From Trichodelitschia bisporula (taxonomy: Eukaryota > Ascomycota > Dothideomycetes > Phaeotrichales > Phaeotrichaceae): a stretch of 64,000 nt of DNA. Shown here in pieces: positions 43,795 to 53,857 of the stretch. The stretch lies in assembly GCA_010356995.1 (NCBI GenBank), contig ML996707.1:186001-250000 (forward strand), written 5' to 3'. The first letter of the stretch is position 1. Each line of letters opens with the position of its first letter. A program made the translations under genes and the position numbers. Under the pieces are notes generated by a model, which did not search any database, was not told where the DNA came from, and was given only the letters and a program-made list of their open reading frames with translations.

Positions 43795-43995
43795 AGATGA
43801 TGGGGATATGAGGCGGAGCATTGTGGTGGAAGGAAGGAGCATACTTACTTGAGGAAGGGACACAGTGATGTGTTCATGATAGGAGGATATCCGCCACATC
43901 GTGTACTCGGCCTCGAGCATCTCTCGACTCTCTCCTCTTCGTCTTCTTTCAACCTTTCACTTCATACCGCATCCATTACATGCACCAAGCCTATG
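43795..43995 (+). repeat. dispersed promoter-like repeat, copy 4
   Basis: It has GGCGGAGCATTG, GTTCATGATAGGAGGATAT, a TCTCGACTCTCTCCTCTTCG pyrimidine stretch, and CACTTCATACCGCATCCATTA ending CCCATTAAA. It is nearest to copies 1 and 5. It stands about 235 bases upstream of, and head-to-head with, the large hypothetical gene. Confidence 0.6.
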
Positions 43996-44207
43996 TTCCC
44001 ATTAAAAGCAGCAATAGAACTAGGAGCGGGAGCGGGAGCATCGACATCACGGACTTCACGATGTCACAGACACACAGTTCAACGGTTGATTTCTACCCGC
44101 CTACGACCCCTGACGGCCAATCCGCCCCCCACCCCTCCTCGCCTATGCGTAAACCCATACTCCCCTAACCCGCCGCTCGATACCCGGTATGCGTGTGAAA
44201 TCCAGTT

Positions 44208-44343
44208 CTAGTTCGGGCACGTCTGCAATTCACCATTAGCATCTATCCGCTCTAGAAAGCAATGTAGTACTCACAGCACCGCACGAAGAGCAAGACTTGG
44301 ACCCGTCAGACGCGGCGCCACAAGTGGGGCAAGCGGGATGCAT
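44208..44343 (-). CDS. 27-residue cysteine-rich peptide gene, metallothionein-like
   Basis: Two exons, 44343-44275 and 44222-44208, are joined over a 52-base intron with GTGAGT donor, TGCTAAT branch and TTGCAG acceptor. The peptide starts MHPACPTCGAASDGSKSCSS and ends CGATCPN; its five cysteines are at 5, 8, 18, 21 and 25, as two CxxC pairs and one more. A TATA box lies about 110 bases upstream and a typical CA-rich leader runs to the ATG. Fungal copper metallothioneins are of similar size (Neurospora 25-26 residues) but are denser in cysteine, so this may be a metallothionein relative or a minimal zinc knuckle. The proper promoter, leader and intron argue against a chance frame. Confidence 0.55.
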
Positions 44344-44453
44344 GATGCTGGTATGGAAGTTGGGAATTGGTTGTGGGATCTGTAGTTGCAGTGTATGGAG
44401 TGGTGATGTCGTGGATGCAGGTGGGGTACGAAGCACGCCGTGGAGTGGAAGCC

Positions 44454-44462
44454 CTATTTATG
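44454..44462 (-). promoter_or_regulatory. TATA box of the cysteine-rich peptide gene
   Basis: On the minus strand CATAAATAG lies about 112 bases before the ATG at 44343, followed by a CA-rich leader. Confidence 0.5.
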
Positions 44463-45441
44463 CCCCGCACCCCGCTACGGAGCGGGGTCAGCTGCACCAG
44501 GCTAGGCCCCCACCGCGATGGTAAGCGAGCGGCTTCAGCTTATCGCAGGGCGGCTGAGGGGAGCTTATTGGTTGGGAAGCAGAGGGCGTGCTTCCGGTGT
44601 GCTGGATGGGGCAAGTGACAAGTGATGCGAACACGTGCGTGATGGGTGGGATGTGCGGGGTAAGACTTCATTGCATGGGGTTTTCGCTGTATCTCGCTCT
44701 ATAGCACATATGAATACGAGAGACGTATCATCCGTAGAAGGGGAGCTTCCGCATGAGGGTAGGAGCAGCGACATCGCTCTACTCCGATCTACAGCCGTAC
44801 CAGTCCTCAATCTAGAACTAGATATCCACCATCCAACGCCTTCCCAGTCATGAAGGATGGCTAGACAGGCTTGAAACGGAACACCACCACCCGTGCGCAG
44901 CCTTGCAGCCAACCCCCCACTACCACATTCCACACATCTATCTCCACCCCGCCATCCAACCGCCCAGACATTGCAACGCCGTTCCCGGGCCAGCCCGCCC
45001 CGATCGGACCAGCCACTCGCACGCCAGGCCAGCCTGCACGCCAACACCAGCCTTGCGCCTTGCGGCGAGCGCTAAGCGCCGGCCGCGCATCACGACGACT
45101 TGCTCTTGGGATAGACGATTTGCCCTGGCGAGACCGAATAACCGCAGCAAAAACCACGCGATGAATGTCCGCGTCTACGGTGATCGTCACGGCGTGGCGC
45201 GGCGTGCAGACCTTGACGTAGCGGCAACCGAGCAGCCACCCATGTTGCACACCGTCGTCGGTGCGGCACCAAAGGCCAGCCCTCCCGCGCCCAACGCGCC
45301 GGCCGTGGCGGAGTATAACCGGACTCAGCCTTGAATCCAACAGCAAGGGATGATACTTGATCCTTCGCGCGGTGGTGATAAACAGGTCTTGCGCGCCCGC
45401 GCCCGCGCCCTTCGCCCTGTTTTCCCATCTATAGCTCCATA
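44463..45441. other. intergenic region
   Basis: About 1 kb without a gene I can support. A minus frame (44861-45454) is open for 197 codons in GC-rich sequence but has no recognisable motif or start context. Confidence 0.35.
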
Positions 45442-46546
45442 ATGTCAGCATCACCTCTCACCCCCCCTCTCACCCCTCATCCCCCCCCTCTCCGCCCCTC
45501 CTGTCCCTTCGGCGGCTCATACTACGCCTGCACCACCGGCGCCCGCTTCGTCGGGTGCTGCACCAGCAACCCATGCAACGCCAACGGCTGCGTACCCAGC
45601 GCGCTCCTCGGCGCGAGCTGGAATGCAGCGGATAATGCTACTTTCGCCGATCAGAAGTGCGCGACTGGGCTGTTTTATACGTGCAAGAAGACGAGTCCGC
45701 CGTTTTGGGGGTGTTGTAGGGGGAATCCGTGTCAGGACGCGGGATGTGCGACGAGTAATCTGGCGCCCGCGGTACTGGCGGATGATTCGGGGGCCGCGGC
45801 GCCGTTTGTGAGTGCTGCGACGGGGTCGACGGTGGTGGGGGCGGCGGTGGCAACGAGTACGGCTACGAGTACGGCCACGCCGGGGGCAGGGACGCCGGGG
45901 AAGGCGGAGGGGAGTGGAGGGTCGAAGTCGCATGTCCCGATCACGGTTGGCATTGTCGTCGCCGGCGCAGTACTCATCGCCCTCGTCCTGGGGTGGATAT
46001 ACTACATCCGGCGGCGGACGTCGCTGCGCAAGAAGGAATTCGAGGCCAGCGCGTTTGTCACATCCCCTACGCTCGGTGGAAGTCCGATGCCACCCAAAGG
46101 TGAGCCCGAAATCCGGTCGACGACCGCGCTGACGAGCAGACACCTACCCCTCAAGTCCAGATTTCGTATCCGCGCCCGCACACGGGCAGCAGATGGCGCC
46201 GGCTGAGCTCCCGGGTGTTACTTTACCGACAGATGTGCAGGCGAATGCCGCTAGTCCGCAGTTCAGTTACACGCTAAGTCCGCACACGACTTGCGGCCGT
46301 AGTCCGCAGCCGAGTTGGGATGGGCCGTCGAGTATGGGCTCGGAGGCGGGGATGGCGTTGTCGAATCCATCGAGTTTGACGATCATCGGGAGCAGTCCGC
46401 AGATACCGCAGCCCGCGAGCGCGGTGTCGGAGCTGGAGGGTTCTGCGTGTTATGTTCCTGTGGTGATATCGCCGAGTGCTGCGAATGCGCCTGAGAGGCC
46501 GAAGTATGTTGCGTATCAGCCGCCGGGAGTGGGGAATCGGTTTTGA
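45442..46546 (+). CDS. one-pass membrane protein with two cysteine-rich modules
   Basis: Two exons (45442-46099, 46161-46546) encode 347 residues. Two copies of a module lie at residues about 21-50 and 72-105: C..G.(Y/F)Y.C, then (F)(V/W)GCC..NPC...GC; compare ARFVGCCTSNPCNANGC with PPFWGCCRGNPCQDAGC. A Ser/Thr/Ala-rich stalk follows, then one membrane helix (VPITVGIVVAGAVLIALVLG) and a basic stop-transfer RRRTSLRKK, and a 150-residue cytosolic tail rich in Ser/Pro. There is no signal peptide before the first module, so the single helix probably sets topology. The layout, with an outside cysteine head, glycosylated stalk and long tail, suits a wall sensor or adhesion protein; this is inference. 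The module is known to me only as an unnamed repeat of filamentous ascomycetes. Confidence 0.72.
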
Positions 46547-46632
46547 GGGTGAGGGGCGTTGGGGTGTTGGGACGCTGCCTTTGTATAATAGTTAATGGTT
46601 AATACGCTCGCTCGCTCGAGGAAAGAGCTTCA

Positions 46633-46639
46633 CGCGAAA
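46633..46639 (+). promoter_or_regulatory. SCB-like element (CGCGAAA)
   Basis: It matches the yeast SBF consensus CRCGAAA about 235 bases before the next ATG. A CACGTG E-box lies 45 bases downstream. Functional meaning is inferred from yeast only. Confidence 0.25.
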
Positions 46640-46870
46640 AGAACGAAGCCCATGATGCACGATCCAATCGCGCTTTCACCAACCGTCACGTGACCCCTCG
46701 CGTGTTGCCCTGGTTTCTCGTGTTGACGTCGCCCAGCCCCAACACCACGCAAAAGCCCCTACCCAGCACCCATCCAAACCGCACCACCACCACCACCACG
46801 ACGAAACCCACCGCGACATCGTGCTTCACCAACCCATCTACCGGACAGCGCACAACCACCAAGATACACG

Positions 46871-48913
46871 ATGGACCGTCCCCCCGTCTTCTTCCCCGCC
46901 TCCCCAGGCACGCCCCTCTTCTCCCTCTCCCCGGAACGCGTCAACGGCACGCGTCCCCCCTACTCAGGGCCCGTCAACGCATCCCCGGAGTTCGCGAAAC
47001 ACGATTACGGTAAGAGCGACTTCAATAACTCGGCGTTTAACACGCCTTCTTTTGGGAAACCGGACTTTAAGCCGGAGTTCGGCAAGCCCTCCCTCAATGC
47101 CGCGTCTACCATCGACCCCTTCGTCATCACTGGGTCCCCGTCCTGTGTATCGGCTCTTGGGTCACCTATTCGGGGTACTTCGTTGCTGGGGTCGCCGAAC
47201 CGCGGGCACTCGCGCAGCGGCAGCGCTGCGAGCGCGTCGGACGCGCATGTCCAGGGTATGGTGGCGCGGTTTGACGCGCTGAGTATTCGGGACTGGAAGG
47301 CCAGCGGGGAGTTAGCCATCAAGCGCGCGGAAATGGCGCGGGAGATGGCGGAGCTAGAGCGCGAGAAGCTGAAAACCGAAGTCGATGCTCTCACGGAGGA
47401 GCTGCGGAAGGTGCGCGAGGAGGCGCGGCGGGTGAAGAAGGAGCTTGATGAGGCGAGGGAGGAGAGGAGGAAGGGCGCGAAGCGGATTGAGGTACTTGGG
47501 GTAGGTTGGAAATGGGGTTACTGGGGTTGTGCTAATGTTGACCAGGAGGAGTTGGCGCGTTCGAAGGAGACGCAATCGAAAGCGACCGGCATGTTCGAGA
47601 AGGAGGTCAAGAAGTGCCGCAAGGAGGCGTATAAGGCGTCGACGGCGCTGGTTAAGACGGCTGAGGAGCTCAAGAGCGTGCGGAGTCAGTTACTCGTCGC
47701 GCAGGCGGATTTGGCGAGTGAGAAGCAGCGCTGCGCGAAGCGCGAACAGGACGCGTTCACGGCGCAGTATCGGCTCGTTGAAGTGCAGGAGGAGCTGGAG
47801 AGGGCGTGGACGCAGATGAAGGTCTTGGAAGAAGAGCGCAATGCGCTGAAACACACCCTACACCATGAGGAGGTAGCCCGCATCGCGGCTGAGGGCATGA
47901 TCGCGCTGCCCACCATCGACGAAGACGACTTCCTGCTCTCCTCGCCCTCGAAATCACCCCGTAAATCGCCGACAAAGCAGCACAGCCGCGGAAACTCGGA
48001 TAAGGAAAACGTGGTCCCGCTCGCAGGGCTTGAACTCAAGCTCCTAGAGGAGGATTTGGCACTTGAGCGGCGCCGGCGTGAGAGCGCGGAGGACCAGATC
48101 GAGTTCATGAAGATGGAGTGCCAGTTCTTGGTCTGCTCATGTCGGATTGCGGAGGGACGGGGCGGGCGGTATGTGCATGATGCGAGCTTGGTGGAGGAGA
48201 TGGAGCATATTAAGCAGACGCTGCCGCTACCGCTGCCGCGTGCGCCGAAGGAAGAGCACAGGGACGAGCACGAGGATACGCCGATGGAAGACGCCTCTCC
48301 CGCCGCCGAGGAGGACGACCACCTGCTCATCAACTTCACGGACGCGCCCGAAGTCCAGGCTCCGTCGCGCACCCAAACCTCCGCCCTCGCAGATTCTCAA
48401 CCTCAACCGATCCCAACCACGACTCCTGCCCCCATCATGCACGCCGAAATCATCGACATCCCGCTCCCCGCCTCTCCCACCACCTCGCCCGAAACCACTC
48501 CCTCCCCCCTCTCCACCCCCACACTCGCCCCGCAAACCCCCTCCAACGTCGAAATCCGCACCATAACCACGACAACCACGATACCCATAACTTTCTCTCC
48601 GCACCCGAGCACGCTCATCCAACACGCCCCCAACCACGCCGCGCCGCACACGCCCAGCGCCGGCACACCGGCGTCGCCTTTCCCGGCCCCGAGTACGGCG
48701 GGGAAGGCGTTCAAGCCGGATGGCACGCTGGATCGCGCGGCGGCGCTGGCGCAGATACAGGCACGGCGGGGGCGGGCGCGGAGTATGGCTCTCGGTACCG
48801 CGACGCCGAAGAGTGTGCGCGAGGAGGGGGTGGGGGTGGATGGACGGCGGGATGTGAGTGCGCCTGTGCTCAGGGTCAGGTCGAAGAGTCGGACGAGGGG
48901 GGTTGTGTGCTGA
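46871..48913 (+). CDS. coiled-coil protein, possibly spindle-pole-body associated
   Basis: The frame is open for 680 codons. Residues 1-115 are low-complexity with FGKPDFKPEFGKP-type repeats. A short conserved-looking segment HVQGMVARFDALSIRDWK is followed by long coiled coils (about residues 150-320 and 385-440) rich in Glu, Lys and Arg with heptad Leu. The C-terminal 240 residues are Pro/Thr-rich. The VARF-LSI-DWK segment followed by a Glu/Arg helix recalls proteins annotated as spindle-pole-body formation factors in Pezizomycotina; I am not certain of that. A probable intron of 45 or 54 bases ends at 47545 (branch GCTAAT, acceptor CCAG); it has no stop and is a multiple of three, so both spliced and unspliced messages stay in frame. 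Confidence 0.7.
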   Translation: MDRPPVFFPASPGTPLFSLSPERVNGTRPPYSGPVNASPEFAKHDYGKSDFNNSAFNTPSFGKPDFKPEFGKPSLNAASTIDPFVITGSPSCVSALGSPIRGTSLLGSPNRGHSRSGSAASASDAHVQGMVARFDALSIRDWKASGELAIKRAEMAREMAELEREKLKTEVDALTEELRKVREEARRVKKELDEAREERRKGAKRIEVLGVGWKWGYWGCANVDQEELARSKETQSKATGMFEKEVKKCRKEAYKASTALVKTAEELKSVRSQLLVAQADLASEKQRCAKREQDAFTAQYRLVEVQEELERAWTQMKVLEEERNALKHTLHHEEVARIAAEGMIALPTIDEDDFLLSSPSKSPRKSPTKQHSRGNSDKENVVPLAGLELKLLEEDLALERRRRESAEDQIEFMKMECQFLVCSCRIAEGRGGRYVHDASLVEEMEHIKQTLPLPLPRAPKEEHRDEHEDTPMEDASPAAEEDDHLLINFTDAPEVQAPSRTQTSALADSQPQPIPTTTPAPIMHAEIIDIPLPASPTTSPETTPSPLSTPTLAPQTPSNVEIRTITTTTTIPITFSPHPSTLIQHAPNHAAPHTPSAGTPASPFPAPSTAGKAFKPDGTLDRAAALAQIQARRGRARSMALGTATPKSVREEGVGVDGRRDVSAPVLRVRSKSRTRGVVC

Positions 48914-49204
48914 ATGTAAGCCACGGGACGGGGAGAACTGAGTGTGCTAGTGGGCGTGCTTGAGACTTGGGCAACTGGATCCTCTTTGATTTCTACGTGC
49001 TGGGTTTAGGGTAGGGCATAGCGTGGAGTTTGTAGGGTATGGATTCGGGGATAGATTGGCGCTGGAGGGGTGGGGAGCTTGTTACTGGTTACTACTTCTT
49101 ATTTGACTTGTTTACTACCTTTCGTTACTTGGTGACTGATCGTGGTGTCTGACATTGTGATGATGATGTACGCGGTAAAGGTGATGCAGTACATCTGACC
49201 TTGA
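48914..49204. other. 3' flank of the coiled-coil gene
   Basis: AT-richer spacer without a coding frame, ending at repeat copy 5. Confidence 0.35.
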
Positions 49205-49480
49205 AACAGATGATAACTGGATATAGGCATGATGAAAGAGCATTGCTGGATAGGAAGGGACGGGGCGCAAATGGTGTAATGTGCGCATGATGAGGGGAAG
49301 GAGGATCGGAGGACATTTGCCACATGACGTACTGTATCTGAGTGGCGAACATCTCTTGACTCTCTTCTCTTGATCTTTCATCATCATCTTGACTCTCTCC
49401 TCTCTTCATCTGTCATCAACTCTTCACTTCGCATCGTAGCCATTTGCACGTCCCACGCCTATTCTTCCATTATGAATGGT
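49205..49480 (+). repeat. dispersed promoter-like repeat, copy 5
   Basis: It contains GAAAGAGCATTGC, AATGTGCGCATGATG, GGAAGGAGGATCGG, TCTCTTGACTCTCTTCTCTT with an internal duplication of the pyrimidine block, and CACTTCGCATCGTAGCCATT with CTTCCATTATGAA. It is nearest to copies 1 and 4. Confidence 0.6.
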
Positions 49481-49714
49481 AAGCTAGACGCTATCGCAGC
49501 CTGTCACGAATACATCCACATTCCAACCCAGGGTATCATCTCCAGCCACTCCTCAGCGTCCGTCCCAACCAAATGTATCACGCACAGGAACTGTCCCCCC
49601 TCAGATATGCCAGATGGGGCATATCAACATCATCCCCAATAGCGAACAGCGGCCAGCAGCCCATGCGCAGCTTGACTTCAGCCCGTCATCAGTTATAAAT
49701 CAACCGTCCGAATC

Positions 49715-50693
49715 TCACTCCCCTTCCTCCATATTCTCCAACACCCCCTCCAACGCCCTAACCTCCTCTTCTCCCCCTCTCCTCCCCCCTTCCGGCCCAA
49801 CCCCTCCCCTCCTTTCCAACGCTCTCCTAGCTTGCATCTCAACATACGCCCTCCGCTCCCTACTCTCCAATCCCTCACTCGCCTCCCCAGCATCCCTAAA
49901 CACCCCAACCCTCGCCCTTAACTCATCCACCAGCACCCGCAACGCCGGCACTTGCGCAAGCACAAACGCCGTATTCTGTCCCAGCGGCGCCCCCCCCCCC
50001 CCTCCACAACCAACCCCCCCACCGTGCCCTGCGTCAAGAACCCAAATCCTTCCCCTCCATTATCCCCACCACTAACCAACCCCCTCACCCTCTCCAAAAC
50101 CCTTTCATTCCTCCTCGCCTCCGCCTCCAGCCCCGCATTCAACCTCTTCGCCTCCTGCACCCTGCGCCTCAACTCCTGCACCCTATCCAGACTCACCCCG
50201 TCCTGCCCATCGAGTTGCAGCCCCTCGTAATGTGGTAATCGTACCCAGGGCGCGAGACCGGCGGGCACGGCGAGCACGTTGCGCAGCGCGTAGATTTCGA
50301 GTTTGTCGAAGTTTATGTCTATGTTGGCGGTGAGGAGGGTTTCGAGTTGGTGTGCGCCGTTTTCGATTTCGGCGCGGGCGGCGGTGGGGGGGTCGGTGGG
50401 TGGGGGGGCGGTGGGCGGAGGGTGGGTAGAGGAGGAAGGGTTGGTGGGAGCGGAGGAGGGGGGCACGTAGTCCGTGAAGCCCAGCGCGCCAGGCGGGGCG
50501 CTTAAGAGGCCTGACTCGGCGGCGTCGATGGCGCGGGAGGTGAGTTCGTTGATTGTGTTTATTATATCGTCGAGGAGGGTCTGTTGCGCGGGGTTAGGGT
50601 GGCTTATGAGGATGTGGGGGGAGGGCGTACGAGGGGCGTGTAGCGCAAGTGCTCGGTCAGCAGCGCGGTTTCGAGGTGCTTGGTTGAGGACAT
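49715..50693 (-). CDS. MTW1: kinetochore protein Mis12/Mtw1, frame shifted at a homopolymer
   Basis: Mis12/Mtw1 is a core subunit of the MIND/Mis12 complex that links the inner kinetochore to Ndc80. Exon 1 (50693-50631) encodes MSSTKHLETALLTEHLRYTP, and a 50-base intron leads to exon 2 at 50580 (TLLDDIINTINELTSRAIDA). Family marks continue with GAHQLETLLTANIDINFDKL, EIYALRNVLAVPAGLAPWVR and LPHYEGLQ, then coiled coil. At a run of 12 G (minus strand, 50001-49990) the frame changes; the conserved-looking continuation QNTAFVLAQVPALRVLVDEL and RRAYVEMQARRAL lies in another frame and ends at 49715. A one-base length error in the run is the simplest explanation for an essential gene. The 63-base G tract stands about 110 bases upstream. 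Confidence 0.83.
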
Positions 50694-50801
50694 GGCGGCA
50701 TGCGAGATGGGGAGTGTTGAAAGCGCAATTGAGATCGCGAGCGACTTTGCGCATTGCGGTTGGCCGGGGAAGACGCGGCGCGTAAACATGCGGTTGCCGG
50801 G

Positions 50802-50802
<1 letters not shown>

Positions 50803-50865
<63 letters not shown>
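50803..50865 (+). repeat. uninterrupted run of 63 G
   Basis: Pure poly-G in the upstream region of the Mis12 gene. It could form G-quadruplex DNA, or be an artefact of two-colour short-read chemistry, in which absent signal is read as G. Confidence 0.9.
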
Positions 50866-51677
50866 CGAATGATGTTCCGGGGTATTTGACCTAGGGAAGA
50901 TTTTCGCGGCTGACTACTTCTCCGTCACGACGAAGAGGAGAGAGAAGGTGGACCAGACTGACTGCATAGGCCAGGAGAAGGCTTGAGTATTGCCGTCATC
51001 CCTTGATCGGACATGGTTGTCCTCGGCTCTTTCACTGTCGCCCAGGTGGAGACGATATCACTCTCTCCTAGAGGAAGACGAGAGCACTCTCCCTGGATGG
51101 AGACGACATCGCGGACTCCCCGCTCGGCCTCGTCCATGTCGAAATGTCATATCGGCCAGCAGAGTATGGCATATCAGCCAGCAGAGCATAGCACAAAGCT
51201 CGCCTCTCCCCCATCCCCCATCCCTTCCCCCAAAAGCACCGCACATTCTTAAGTTGCCCGCCCCATCCCTCGGGAAGACCAACGGCGGTCAATGTAGTCA
51301 CCGTGCGCAGACCAATTCTCCCCTCAACCGCGTAGCCCGCATTCTGCAGGTCGCGAATAACGGTTCGAGGGAGTACGCCGCCCATGGGACCCTGGGCGCT
51401 TTCCCATCTCATTCTGAGTGTCTACCCGGGAAGCGCTGGGGTTCCGTGGCGGTACATACGTGATGAGATAGTGGAGAGTTGGAAGTTGGGGTGGGATATA
51501 TGGATGTAGGGTAGCAGTGTAAATGGCAAAGCAGATCAATTCCTATACCAGATGCCCATGCCGCAATTTGCCCACCATCCCCAGCGCAAAAAAATAATCC
51601 CCCTCAATGCAACAACCGCAGAACCCATTCCTCCCCCTCCAGCCCACCATCCACCCTATCCCCATCTACCCCCGCCC
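50866..51677. other. intergenic region with a 22-base tandem duplication
   Basis: No convincing gene. ATATCGGCCAGCAGAGTATG and ATATCAGCCAGCAGAGCATA stand in tandem near 51145-51188. A minus frame (51068-51412) has a moderately protein-like stretch but no start or splice support. Confidence 0.35.
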
Positions 51678-52688
51678 TCACGCCCCCTCAACATCAACCC
51701 CCTCCACCTCCAACGCAACACTAGCCCCAAACACACATTCCCACGCCGTCCTCACCCCGCCCCCCCTGCGTTGAAACTTCCCCGGAAACATACGCCACAG
51801 CAAATCCACATCCCCCCTCGCCACCCTGTATAACATAACAACGCGCACATCCGCCCCCACCGGCGCCCGTCCCTCAACACTCAAACAAAGCTCCTTCAAC
51901 GCGCGATCCCCGCCCCAGCGCCGAAAACGCTCGACTACGTCCGCACCCTGCGCCGCATGCCCCGCCCACCCCACCATCCTGAGGCACACGTGTACTTCTT
52001 CCAAGCTGGGGTAGTCGGCCATGAGGCTGCGGCCCGGGGCCGTGGAGGAGAGGTACCCGGTCCAGAGGGCGCGCACATCTCTATCCCTAACCATTAATCT
52101 CAAACTCTTTAACATCCGTGCTTGCGCCCTGTTATGTGCGTACAGGAACATATTCGCGTCGGAGGGATGCGCGAAGGATAGCGTGTTCTTGGCGTAGAGC
52201 AAAGGCCATGTTTCGCGGTGCACGGCGCGGCATACCCGCAAAAGGGGTGTACATATTCCGGCGGAGAGGTTGGCGATGGGCCAGGGGATTGCCTCCGCGG
52301 CCGTGAGACAGTGAGAGTAGATGGCGTCGCGCAGTTCGCGGGGGAGGCGGAAGAGCGGGCTTGCGCGGACGCCGGGGTCGTGGGACCAGGACTCTGGAGA
52401 GGGAGGGGCGTCGGGCATGGGGACGTCGACGGAGGGGGGGGTTGTGAGGGTGGGGGAGGGTTTGGGACTCGGGGCCGGGGGGGCGCGGTGGCGGGTTGAG
52501 TGGCGCTGGGGGGGGGTTGTTGTGGGGGAGGGGAGGGGGGGTGTGCTGGGTGCGGGTGTTGATGATTGTGGTTGTTGTTGGGCGCCGGGGGAGGGGGAGG
52601 GTTGCCAGTGTAAGGGGGCGGAGACGTCGAGCATGTCTTCATCTGAGGGGGGCAAGGAGAGCGCAGACTCATCTGCCGGATAGGCCAT
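51678..52688 (-). CDS. F-box-like (DUF7730/2EXR-type) protein
   Basis: A single exon of 336 residues. Residues 1-110 are Pro/Ser/Thr-rich and disordered. Then comes SPLFRLPRELRDAIYSHCL, a short F-box-like helix pair, followed by CTPLLRVCRAVHRETWPLLY and AKNTLSFAHPSDANMFLY, the usual order in a very large Pezizomycotina family. The rest is a mixed alpha/beta region with LMVRDRDVRALWTGYL and LKELCLSVEG. Such proteins are thought to be substrate adaptors of SCF ubiquitin ligases or structural relatives; targets are unknown. The frame is intact and ends normally. Confidence 0.72.
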   Translation of the reverse strand: MAYPADESALSLPPSDEDMLDVSAPLHWQPSPSPGAQQQPQSSTPAPSTPPLPSPTTTPPQRHSTRHRAPPAPSPKPSPTLTTPPSVDVPMPDAPPSPESWSHDPGVRASPLFRLPRELRDAIYSHCLTAAEAIPWPIANLSAGICTPLLRVCRAVHRETWPLLYAKNTLSFAHPSDANMFLYAHNRAQARMLKSLRLMVRDRDVRALWTGYLSSTAPGRSLMADYPSLEEVHVCLRMVGWAGHAAQGADVVERFRRWGGDRALKELCLSVEGRAPVGADVRVVMLYRVARGDVDLLWRMFPGKFQRRGGGVRTAWECVFGASVALEVEGVDVEGA

Positions 52689-53857
52689 GGCGATGCCGTG
52701 AGGATGTCAGTGATGTTGTAAAGATGGTGGTTACGCCGTCGGCGTTGCGGTGCTCGGGTTCGTTTGTCGAGGGCCTTGTGGATATCGCGCCGCAGATAGG
52801 TACGATAGTGAAGGTGTTGGATATTATGGTCGTTGTGACGAGGTGGGGTTGGCGAGGATCTGTTGTGTTCGGGGTTCGGTTACGGGTCTTGCTGGCGAGG
52901 GCGGCGTGTACCTCGTCGCAGGCAGGCAGGCAGGAAGGGAAGCGGTGCGTTCGTCCTTCTCCTCGTGCTCGTCCTCGAAGCCTCACTCTTCCTTCTCGTC
53001 TCGTCCTCGTAACCTAAAGCCATTAGCCCCATCCCACCCTCCCAGCACATTCAAACTCACCAGCCCGTTCCTATCTCCACAATCCACAAGTCCTCAAACC
53101 CAGTAATCTCACACAAAAAAAAGCACCAACAGCCAAAGACCTCCAGCTTTAGAAAGCAGTAACGTAGGAAACGCAGGACGTCAGTATCACAGTCTCCCAA
53201 ATCAAGCGTTACAGCCCACGTATGGGGACCGGATCACAAGCCGGCCGCCTGAATGACAGGGGTGCAACGGCGGGGCCGGCACCAAGGCGCTAGAGCGACT
53301 TCGCGTCCCCGCTAAGCTTCTTTCCGCTAGGTGGGGTATGTATCCGGCGCTAGCCGTATCGGGAGTTGGTGATGATTTTCGTACGCAGTATGTCGGGGTT
53401 GCGAGTATTTGGCGGCGACGTGTTGTTGTACGGATGTAAAGGGAAAGGTTTAGTTCTGTCTTTGCGTCTAAATTTATGGTACGACTAGTCAATGGCTCGG
53501 CGGATTTCTCTTCACCCTCTCGGCAGTGGCGTCACTCGGCATCGCATGCACCATGGATCGAGATATCACTCCAGCAGCCCGTCAACCTTTCCCATCACCT
53601 CCCTGCCATCAACAAAGTCCATAACAAGCGTTCCATTTGCACCGGGTATGAAACCATCAAAAAAAGCCGTCAACCACAACAGCAGCAACAAAGACAGGCA
53701 TAAAAACTAGCCACACCCACCCTCAATCACCACCCACAACCACCACCCTCGCAAAGGCCTTTAGTCTATAACCCTCAGCAGCCAGCCACAAAAATTGCCA
53801 TCCATCTACCAATCCAACCCGCATGTTACTTTTCTTCATCCCCATTCTACCACTCCC
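52689..53857. other. intergenic region
   Basis: About 1.2 kb between two leftward genes. I see no coding sequence or repeats worth naming. Confidence 0.4.

Noticed and set aside
44861-45454. Minus-strand frame of 197 codons
   Set aside because: No start context, motif or splice support; all three frames are equally unremarkable in this GC-rich stretch.
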